DNA from: Trichoplax adhaerens
Lineage: Eukaryota; Placozoa; Uniplacotomia; Trichoplacea; Trichoplacidae
Assembly (NCBI RefSeq): GCF_000150275.1
Contig: NW_002060964.1
Span: forward strand, 1,078,943-1,099,421
Reading direction: 5' to 3'
DNA length: 20,479 nucleotides
The translations under genes and the position numbers were made by a program. Each line of letters starts with the position of its first letter. The stretch's first letter is position 1. Positions 10,322-18,420 of this stretch are shown here, one piece after another. The notes under the pieces are model-generated. The model ran no database searches. It saw only the letters and a program-made list of their open reading frames with translations, and had not been told where the DNA came from.

Positions 10322-11280
10322 ATGCTTAATAATACTACTATTACACTGCCGCTAGAAAATTCTGATTTTTTAATCGTTCAGTTTTCTCTTACTACATTGA
10401 CATTGGTTAGCAATATCGCTCTGGTAATAATCGTGGCGTTCTCTAAAAATATAAATGATTTATCTTATAACTTTGTTATGAATGTGTCTATATCCGATAT
10501 TATTTCATCTATCATACAGTATACATATGCCGTTACTGCAATATCAACCGTTTCAATGTCTAGACCTGTAGGTGTTGTTGTATGTCGAATAGCATATGGA
10601 GTTACTGCTACATCGATCAATGCCTCTATTACAAGTTTAACTATGATAAGTATCTATCGATTAAAAATCGTCAGTTGTCCTTTGACATTTCGAAACACAA
10701 TTATTTTTAAACATTGTACTAAGTTTATTATACTCTCTTGGCTTATAAGTGTCGTATTCGCTATCCCTGCTTTCCTAATAGGAACTTACAATTCAGTCAC
10801 AAAAAGCTGTGACTTTGGCTTCCCTTATGGTAACACCTTTAACGCTATCTATTTTTCGATTATCTTACTATTCGTGTACTTGATTCCAGGAATGATAATG
10901 TTAAGGAATTATAAACGTATCGCAATCAGTTTGTCTTCTCAAATATCTGATAACACTGCTATATCTCATAACCGTCAAGCTTCTATTAATCGTAAAAGAA
11001 GCGTTATTCGAGTTTTATTATCGCGACACTGGCACAAACATTACTGACATTACCCTATATTTTATCTGTCTTGACTTATTCAATACTCAATCAGAATCAA
11101 TTTCAGCTACTATATGATAATTCTCAATTTTTAGCAATCACTTGGTTATCGTTTTCAACAAATCTCATTTCTTACCTAGTAAATCCATTTATGTTTTTGG
11201 TTTTCGATAAAAATATTAGAATTGCGGCGTGTGATTTATGTCTTCGAATTCGTGATAGTTGTAGTGATACGAAATCATAA
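10322..11280 (+). pseudogene. Class A GPCR copy 4, 1-nt deletion in a T run at TM6
   Basis: Span is 959 nt, which is 960 minus 1. Where the other copies have T5 in the codons entering TM6, this one has T4 (11013-11016), near codon 231. The frame is lost there and stops at 11045-11047, after a read-through of about 11 wrong residues. The predicted product has TM1-TM5 and loop 3 but no TM6, TM7 or helix 8. The correct frame resumes and stays open to the TAA at 11278-11280, preserving P6.50 and NPFMF. D2.50, C3.25, the Tyr-Arg-Leu motif, W4.50, the loop-2 Cys and P5.50 are present upstream. A one-base homopolymer change is the type most easily produced by sequencing, so the gene may be intact in the animal. 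Confidence 0.78.
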
Positions 11281-11369
11281 ATAATTATCAAAGTAGCTAC
11301 ATCAGATACATTATCGTTTTCACTTAGACACTTAGTCTCAGATAGCTTGCATAGCGTGCTATTTATAGC

Positions 11370-11840
11370 GTTAATTACTACCTAACTCTGATTCTGAAAT
11401 GGATCAAATTGCTACTATAGTAACTTTGATACAGTATAATGATAGAGAACCTCTTTACTATATAATAGGTTAGTTGTTATCCAATCCTTATTCTAAAGCG
11501 GATCAAATTACTACAGTAATAACTTCGAAACGAAATCAAGTCAGAGTACTTGCTCACTATTTGTGGGATCAATAGTTATCCAATTTTTATTCTAAAGTCA
11601 GATAGACCAAATTACTACCATAATAACTTTGAAACGGAATAATATTAGATCTCTTACTCTCTATCAAGGGGCTTATTGGTTATCTAGTTGCCATTTTAAA
11701 ATAGACCAAATTACTAACATAATAACATGACACGAAAAAATCTTAGAACTTGCTTACTCTTTATACGGTCAATGGTTATATAATCGCTATTTTTAAGATG
11801 GATCAAAATTACTATTATGAAAACTTGTTATACTGTGGGC
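11370..11840 (+). repeat. ~99-bp minisatellite, five copies, after copy 4
   Basis: Copies start at about 11370, 11469, 11567, 11670 and 11768 (periods 99, 98, 103 and 98). They match the copies after gene 2 position by position: the second has CCTTATTCTAAAGCGGATC and the fourth has the TATCTAGTTGCCATT stretch. The array was therefore already five copies long before the unit was duplicated. Confidence 0.8.
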
Positions 11841-11968
11841 AATGATAACGATATCTTCTTTTGATGATATTAGTCTCTTCTACAGTTTTCCTGATTTTAT
11901 CATGTACTTAATCTGGTAGAAATCGAAATCTGTAGGCGACGACAGCTTTTGAACTTACTTTCTTGCTA

Positions 11969-11993
11969 TTTCGAGTATACACGTAGACTCGAA
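11969..11993. repeat. Palindrome, unit 4
   Basis: TTCGAGT (11970-11976) and ACTCGAA (11987-11993) are perfect 7-bp arms around ATACACGTAG. This is the unit-4 version of the dyad at 5308-5333, again followed by AATAAATGACGCGCAAGAAA. Confidence 0.6.
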
Positions 11994-13452
11994 TAAATGA
12001 CGCGCAAGAAATGAAAAATACTCGTATGCCCTCGTCCGGCGAACTTGAACCGGAAAAAATTAAAGCAAGCTCTTAACCAATACGCAATATTCAATGACTA
12101 TCAACAAGACTAGTTAAATTATTACAGCCTTATAATAGTAAATTAAAATGATTATAATCATTGATACTAGACTGAATTATGTCAAAGAAATTGATCATAA
12201 TTACGCTACTTTTAATCGCCTCTCATAAGTAAAAATCGTCGCCGGTAAACATTAGTCGGCTTTATTTTATACATGCTATATCTCGTGTACTTTGCATGAT
12301 AACTTTACAGACTTATCAAGGTTAAGGATTTAATGCTATTATTATCGGATTTTATCCGAACATCGATAGGGTCTCGACGAATCTATATTGTTTTGACTAA
12401 TGGAGGCCGAGCCAAAAGTTCATTCAATTTTTTATTTCTCCATAATACACCTAATAGGGTAACGATACAAATACTTTCATTTAATTGTGATTGAATACTA
12501 TATAAATATAATAATGAAAGCTTACTTTAATAATTAAAACTGATTAGAGTGTACTATGGAGCTAATAAAATGAAGCTAGTAATTAAAAATGGGCATTGAA
12601 ATATAACTTTTAATTCTAATTTTGGGCCCATTAAATACTCAATAGTACAGCAAAGATACATTACCTATTTATAAACTGGTAACTGTTAATACATTCTGCA
12701 GCATATTTTATAGAAAATATTGACAGTTAATAGGCTATTATTATAGCTATGTGTTGAGGGTATAAAATTACTTGCTAACTTTCTACCGTATCTAGCTCTA
12801 TTTTTTACTTTAAGTTCTAATTAATTGAGCTATTCAAGACTTGATACTGTTGATAAATGGTTATTAATCGATTTTCTAGCAAGTATTATAGACCAAAGAC
12901 AAGTAGAAACTATCAAGTTACTGTAATCAAAATTATGTCTTAAAACATAATTAAACTCTGATAACTACATGTCCAAAGATTGAAATCATCTTTGGGCTAA
13001 TTAAGTTGATAGCCGTTACTAATAGTATTTCATACTTCATTTTATTAATAAATAGGATTTAGCTCCATAACAAAACTTTAGTAGGTATAAGCATGATTAA
13101 CAAATAATCTGACTTAAAATTTCAATATTGACCATTCTTTTCCCTTAAAATTTTATTATAATCCTTTCTTATTCTGTTCATTCTCGACATTTAAAATAAT
13201 TTGAAACTAAAATAAGACTAACCGCCCAATCGGTCTATACATTCTATTTATTTTAAAGGTAGGCGATATGTATTATAAAAATTGACAATCATTTAACGTT
13301 ACATACTAACACTGTACAAGAGTGCGGATAAGAAGCTATTCAATTAACGTTTATTTAGCGTTATATCGATGATTTATAATTGCTTGCGACTTTTCAGAGT
13401 TACATTAGCAATATCTTTTATCAATGTATAACAATAAATAAGTGATTACATA
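11994..13452. repeat. Shared noncoding spacer body, unit 4
   Basis: Same order of landmarks as units 2 and 3: CGTCCGGCGAACTTGAACC, ATAACTTTACAGACTTATCA, TTTTCTAGCAAGTATTATAG. It has a perfect hairpin at 12973-12995 with arms CCAAAGAT and ATCTTTGG and loop TGAAATC. No protein-coding frame is conserved with the other units. Confidence 0.6.
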
Positions 13453-13763
13453 GTAGTTAAGAGAAAATTACTGAATTAATAAGTATAACAAATTGATGCG
13501 AAAACACTACTACCAGATGTTACAGCTGTTAAATTTAAAGTATTAATGCATTTGAGATAATTATAACTCGGCTAAGGCTATAAGAGTAAAATTAGGAGAA
13601 TCCTCTTTAATCGTTGAACGTATTTCCAAACTCAATTCAATCAAGAAAGGTTAGATTACAATCAAGTATTAACGGACTCGATCATTCTACGACCAAATAA
13701 GCATATTTAATTGCATCGATCTTTTGCAATAGATATAGATTAAAAATATCAACTCAAACAACT
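13453..13763 (+). promoter_or_regulatory. Conserved 5' flank of receptor copy 5
   Basis: This belongs with copies 2-4 in the TTTTGCAATAGATATAGATT subtype. The TATTTAAT element is kept ahead of TGCATCGATC. The start context is diverged to CAACTCAAACAACTATG. Confidence 0.5.
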
Positions 13764-14724
13764 ATGTTTAATAATACTACTATTACGCTGCCGCAAGAAA
13801 ATTTTCCTTTCTTAGTCGTCCAGTTTTGCTTTACTACATTGACATTGGTTAGCAATACCGTTCTAGTGGTGATCATGGCGTTCTCTAAAAATTTACACGA
13901 TTTATCTTATAACTTTATTATTAATATATCCATATCCGATATTATTTCAACGATCGGAATGTATACATATGCTGTTACAGCAATGCCAACCGTTTCAATG
14001 TCTAGACCTGTAGGTGCAGTTTTATGTCGATTAGTATATGGGCTTTTGATTGTATCGACTAATACCTCTATTACAAGTTTAACTATGATAAGTATCTATC
14101 GATTAAAAATCGTCACTTGTCCATTAACATTTCGAAACATGGTCATTTTTAAACATTGTTCTAAATTTATTGTACTATCTTGGCTTATGGGCATCGTATT
14201 CGCTATCCCTGCTTTCCTAATAGGAGCTTATAATCCAGCGACAAAAACCTGCGACATTAGTTTCCCTTATGGTAAAGTCTTCAACATTGTCTATTTTTCG
14301 ACTAACTTACTATTTATCTACTTGATTCCAGGAATAATAATGTTAAGAAATTATAGACGTATCACAATCAGCTTATCTTCTCAAATACGTAATAACACTG
14401 CTATAGCTCATGACCGTGAAGCATGTATTAATCGCACAAGAAGCGTTATTCGCGTTTTTATCATCACGACACTGGCACAGACTTTACTGACATTGCCATA
14501 TACTATATCTGTCTTGATTTATTCAATACTCAATCAAAATCATTTCCAGCTACTATTTGATAATCTCCAGTTTTTTTGTAATTTTCTTGCTATTATTTGC
14601 GATCAATATCTTATCCTACTTAGTAAACCCATTTATATTCTTAGTTTTCGATAAAAATGTTAAAATTGCAGCGCATAATTTATATCTTCGAATTAGTGAT
14701 CGTTGTAGTAGTGTAAAATCGTGA
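13764..14724 (+). pseudogene. Class A GPCR copy 5, 1-nt insertion in a T run before TM7
   Basis: Span is 961 nt, which is 960 plus 1. Seven T at 14571-14577 replace the six expected, near codon 270 in extracellular loop 3. As read, the frame continues to 14652-14654, giving 296 residues with TM1-TM6 and an unrelated C-terminus. With the family frame, TM7, NP7.49-7.50, helix 8 and the shared Lys-Ser end are all still encoded up to the TGA at 14722-14724. D2.50, C3.25, the Tyr-Arg-Leu motif, W4.50, the loop-2 Cys, P5.50 and P6.50 are intact. The 3.32 equivalent is Leu, as in copy 6. A T6/T7 difference may be a sequencing or polymerase slip, or a length polymorphism. Confidence 0.78.
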
Positions 14725-14803
14725 GCAATTTATCAAAGTAGATGTATCAGATATTATTTTTTACTGGCCACTTCGTATTAAATAGCTTGCACACTATTTA
14801 TAG

Positions 14804-15090
14804 CGTTAATTGCTATCTAACTGTTATTCTGAAATGGATCTAAATGCTCTTATAGTAGCTTTGATATGAAATATTAATAGAGAATATCCTCACTATTCAA
14901 GAGGTTTAAACATAGGGTTAATTGCTATCTAGTTATTATTCTAAAATGGATCAAATTACTACTATAATAGCGTGATACGAAATAATGGAAGAGAACTTGC
15001 TTACTCTTATACAGTTCATAGCTATCTAATCGTTATTTTCAAATGGATCAAACTCTCTACTATGATAACTTTGCTATACTTTAGAGCCAT
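14804..15090 (+). repeat. Minisatellite after copy 5: positions 1, 4 and 5 only
   Basis: The first copy starts at 14804. The next, at about 14917, carries TATCTAGTTATTATTCTA and GCGTGATACGAAATA, features of the fourth position in units 2 and 4. The last, with CTAATCGTTATTTTCAAATG, matches the fifth. Positions 2 and 3 appear to have been deleted. Confidence 0.7.
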
Positions 15091-15364
15091 GTTATCGACA
15101 TTATCCTAAAATGATATCAATAAATTATCCGTTTGAATGAATACAAACGTATCCTGCACAAAGAAACACATTAATTAAAGAAAATTTACAGCTAGGCTAT
15201 TTTACTAAACGAGTATACGCTTCCGAGAAGGTAAAATTAGAGATCAAGCCCATACAACAAGTATACTATTATTATATCGGTTTATTTTATATTCAGTAAA
15301 TGGTCTGGAATATAAAAATTGCTTATGTGTATTCTATTCGTCTGCATAGTCTTTACATCTTGAC
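15091..15364. other. Segment found only in unit 5
   Basis: About 250 bp with no counterpart in the other five spacers. It includes a short inverted repeat, CGTTTG (15130-15135) and CAAACG (15144-15149), with an 8-nt loop. I see no open frame, terminal repeat or target duplication that would identify it as a known type of element. Confidence 0.45.
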
Positions 15365-16120
15365 GACTTAAAATAAAGTGCTATGCTTTAATTTTTCTAC
15401 GTTGTTATGTAAGAAACTTGTACAATTACAACTTTACCCAATTTTTATTTTTGTAAATAGCAATATTATTTATATCAATGCATAAAATTGTGTATTTCTG
15501 ATATTTTTTAAATTAAATAAATTACGTTATCAACATAATGACTGCTATATTTAGCTATTTGTGCATTTTTAGCTAAAATTTTAATATTACTTAAGCTCGC
15601 ATGTGGCTAAAAACAATGTATAGTTGACTATGAGCAAACATCGATCGGTCTAAATATAATTTAATTTTATTCTATGTTTGCTCTTATGATTTATTAGCAG
15701 TAATGGCAAACCTTGGCCTAACTACAAATTTTGTTAGCTTCACATGGTAGGGATACGTTTAATCAGCTTTATAACATTATTACTTTATATCTTTAGAACA
15801 CATGAGCTGGTTCTAATACACTCTATTGCTTAGTGTTGAAACATCAGATAAATTACGTAAGAGTTATTACGAAGCGAATTCTCACAAATTTTATATTTCA
15901 TCATCCAGTACTTTTCAGATTTTAATTCGAAAACTTAATTCTATAGCATTTCTAAACACTGTTGTATTTATAGTTTCAATTTCTGAAATTATACTAAAGC
16001 TGATATAATGTATGATGTGCAATGTTATTTTACAGTTATCGTGATTTATCATATACCGTACTTAATCAAGTGGAAATCAAATGCTGATGGGCAACGAGAG
16101 CTCTTGAACTTGTTTGCTTA
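15365..16120 (+). repeat. Spacer block X, longest copy
   Basis: This aligns with 1345-1896 (AAAATAAAGTGC, TTACAACTTTA, GCAATATTATTTATATTAATG, TTATTAGCAGTAATGGCAAA, ATGAGCTGGTT). Relative to unit 1 it has extra sequence at about 15565-15672 and about 15885-15998. The second extra part is also found after copy 6 (TTGTATTTATAGTTTCAATT), so it is ancestral and was lost from unit 1. A short open frame here is broken in the unit 1 copy and is not considered a gene. Confidence 0.65.
15632..15683. repeat. 10-bp perfect inverted repeat inside block X
   Basis: GAGCAAACAT (15632-15641) and ATGTTTGCTC (15674-15683) are exact reverse complements separated by 32 bp. Only the right arm has a counterpart in the unit 1 copy of block X; the left arm and loop lie in sequence unique to unit 5. 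Confidence 0.55.
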
Positions 16121-17230
16121 CAATTTCGAGTAAACACGTGCGTTTAAAATAAATGACATGCAACAAATGGAAATTACTCGTATACCGCTCGTCTGGCGAA
16201 CTTGAACTGGAAAAAAATTAAAACATGCTGTCAATCTTTACGCAATATTCAATGGCTATTGCTAAGATTCGTTAAATTACTATAGTATTAATTAGTAAAT
16301 TAAAATGATTTTAACTATTGATATTTGTCTGGATTATGACAAAGAAATTGATAATAATTATGATAGTTTTAATAGCCTTTCATTAAGTAAACATTCTCAT
16401 GGTTGAATATTAGTCAATTTTATTTTGTACAACCTGTATCTCCATAACCTAGTACGATAGCTTCGTAGACTTATCAAGGCTAAGGATTTAATACTATTAT
16501 CTCATACTAATGTCTATAATGTCTCAATGAATCTAGGTTGCCTTGACTAATAGAGGCTGATCTAAAATTTTTTTTAACTTTTCATTTCTTTATAATGTAC
16601 TTAATAGAGTAACAATACAAATATTGTTATTTAATTGTGAACAAATACTGCATAAACATAAGAATTTAATTTTCTTCAATTATCAAAATTGATTAATGTG
16701 TACTACTAAGCTAATAGATGAAACTGATAATTAAAAAATAAGACATTGTAATGTAACCTTTGATTCTAATTTTAGGCCCAATAAATACTCAATAGTACGA
16801 CAAAGATATATTTCCTATTCGTAAACTGGTACCTGTCGATACATTCTACATCATATTTTACAGTAGAAGAAATTCAAAATTAATAGGCAATCATTATAAC
16901 TATACTTGGGGTATAAAATTACTTGCTAACTTTCTGTCGTATCTAGCTCTATTTTATGCTTTAAGTTGAAATCCCAATTAATTCCGAACTATCCAAGACT
17001 TCATACTATAAATGAATAGCTATCAATTGATTTACTAGCAAGTATTACATGCCAAAGACAAGTAGAAACTATTCAGTTACTGTAATGAAAATCATGTCTT
17101 AAAACATAATTGAGCTCTGCTATCTACATATCTAAAGATTAAAAACGTCTTTTGAGCTAATTAAGTCTCATAACCGTTACTAAAAGTATTTGATACTCTA
17201 TTCTATTAATAAATAAGGTTTAGTGCCATA

Positions 17231-17260
17231 GCCAAACTTTAGTCTGCCAAACTTTAGTCG
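17231..17260 (+). repeat. 15-bp tandem duplication
   Basis: GCCAAACTTTAGTCT at 17231-17245 is followed directly by GCCAAACTTTAGTCG at 17246-17260. Other units have one copy of this motif before GGTATAAGC, so this is a recent local duplication. Confidence 0.8.
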
Positions 17261-17389
17261 GTATAAGCCCGATAAACAAATCATCAGACTTGAAACTTCA
17301 GTATTGACCATTCTTTCTCCTTGAAATCTTTTGTAATCCTTTCTTATTCTATTTATTCTCTACGTTTAAAAATAATTTGAAACTAAAGT

Positions 17390-17396
17390 AGGGTTA
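17390..17396. repeat. Candidate target-site duplication, left
   Basis: AGGGTTA directly precedes the TG end of the inserted segment. The right flank is AGGGCTA (17956-17962), a match at 6 of 7. Unoccupied units read AAAATAGGACTAACTGCCC, so one copy of this heptamer is native. Confidence 0.6.
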
Positions 17397-17443
17397 TGAC
17401 GAAATCTGATCACAAAAATTCCAAAGTTGTAGAAAATTAGAAC

Positions 17444-17449
17444 TTTATT
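17444..17449 (-). promoter_or_regulatory. LTR poly(A) signal
   Basis: AATAAA on the - strand, followed by G, downstream of the LTR TATA box and shortly before the TTTCGTCA end. This is the position expected for 3' end formation in an LTR. Confidence 0.6.
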
Positions 17450-17548
17450 AGATCTAATACAAAGACTAGCTACACACAGCTCTACTCTAGCTAAATATAA
17501 GTACTGAAAAACTTCCAAAAAGAACAACAGATAATCTAATGTCTCCTG

Positions 17549-17556
17549 CTTTTATA
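17549..17556 (-). promoter_or_regulatory. LTR TATA box
   Basis: TATAAAAG on the - strand within GGTATAAAAGCAGGAGAC. Transcription would be expected to begin about 25-30 bp further on, near 17520-17525. Confidence 0.6.
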
Positions 17557-17955
17557 CCTTTCATAGCCTTCGCAGCTACAATCAGCATAGCAACACTCTA
17601 TCATATTTTGCACATATTCAGCTTATTATTAGTCACAATATTTTACAACGAACCATTATTAATCCAATATGGAAATGATTACAACATTTTCGTAGACATT
17701 ATTCCTACCACTCAAAGTATAATGAACTAAGAATATCCTAATATGTGATTTTAAATTCTATTTCTACCTCTAACCTTATTAGTAGCTCAACATCTTTCTG
17801 TATATAGCCATCTGTACTCTAGCATAGAGTCTATCCTTACAGTCTATAATTATGGGCTACTAAATATATCATAAGATAAATATAGAAAAGACACTACCGT
17901 ACGTCATACTAAACATGGCTAATAGTCTACAATTGCAATATTAAGTTACTTTACA

Positions 17956-17962
17956 AGGGCTA
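17956..17962. repeat. Candidate target-site duplication, right
   Basis: AGGGCTA directly follows the end of the LTR and differs by one base from AGGGTTA on the left. It runs straight into ACTGTTCAATTGGTC, the continuation of the interrupted spacer. Confidence 0.6.
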
Positions 17963-18112
17963 ACTGTTCAATTGGTCTATATACATGTACTCTATTTACT
18001 TCAAAAAGAACGACATACGTTATAAAAATTGACAATCATTTAACGTTACATTCTTATTACTGTCATTGTAATACCTTTCATTAAGGATAACAACAGATAC
18101 ATGATTATCTAA
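17963..18112. repeat. Remainder of the interrupted spacer before copy 6
   Basis: This continues the spacer after the LTR (ATACGTTATAAAAATTGAC). About 90 bp present in other units, including the AAGCAATT/AATTGCTT pair, are missing around 18050-18070. No coding potential is visible. Confidence 0.55.
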
Positions 18113-18420
18113 TAGTAAAGAGAAATTAGCTCAATTAAGCATGACAAATTGATATGAAAACAATACTGCCAGATGTTACCGCTATCAAGTTTCAAGCATT
18201 AATGTACTAGGGATAATTACTAGACGGCTTAGATTACAAGTGTAAAACTAGAAGAGTTCCCTTTCAATCGTTGAACGTATTTCCAAAACTCAATTTAATC
18301 AAGAAACGCTACGTTATAATCGAGTTATAACAGATTTAATCAATCCACAGTCAAATAGGCTTATTTAATCGTATAGACTTTTAGCTATAATTGTAGATTA
18401 AAATATCCAATTCATTGACT
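18113..18420 (+). promoter_or_regulatory. Conserved 5' flank of receptor copy 6
   Basis: This aligns with the other 5' blocks. TATTTAAT at 18362-18369 is 59 bp before the ATG. The proximal part (GTCAAATAGGC, TAGACTTTTAGCTATAATTG) is of the copy 1 subtype and lacks TTTTGCAATA. The start is set at the ATG at 18421; the in-frame TTG six bases upstream is in the conserved noncoding context. Confidence 0.5.

Larger units (their letters stand above)
16121..17396. repeat. Shared noncoding spacer body, unit 5, up to the LTR insertion
   Basis: This starts with a degraded dyad (TTTCGAGTAAACACGTGCG) and the CGTCTGGCGAACTTGAACTG block. It then runs in the usual order to AACTAAAGTAGGGTTA, where it is interrupted. 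No gene is visible. Confidence 0.6.
17397..17955 (-). mobile_element. Solo LTR of a retrotransposon, - strand, 559 bp
   Basis: This segment is absent from the homologous position of every other unit, so its edges are defined by comparison. On the - strand it starts TGTAAAGTAA and ends TTTCGTCA, the TG...CA ends of LTRs. It has GGTATAAAAGCAGG (TATA box at 17549-17556), and about 100 bp further on AATAAAG (17444-17449), about 47 bp before the end. This is the U3-R-U5 order expected of an LTR. The flanking heptamers match at 6 of 7. No primer-binding site, gag/pol or second LTR is present, so internal recombination probably left a solo LTR. Superfamily cannot be told from an LTR alone. The short + strand open frame inside it is antisense and probably meaningless. 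Confidence 0.75.

Noticed and set aside
15826-16008. A 60-codon open frame in block X after copy 5
   Set aside because: It starts at TTG. The unit 1 version of block X has different stops and lacks about 100 bp of it, so the frame is not conserved.
17539-17730. A 63-codon ATG-initiated hydrophobic open frame on the + strand
   Set aside because: It lies inside the LTR, antisense to its TATA box and poly(A) signal, with no homologue in the other units. It is most likely a chance frame in A+T-rich DNA.
18415-18420. A start two codons upstream for copy 6
   Set aside because: The upstream codon is TTG in the conserved leader. The ATG at 18421 aligns with the start of all other copies and gives the family length of 319.
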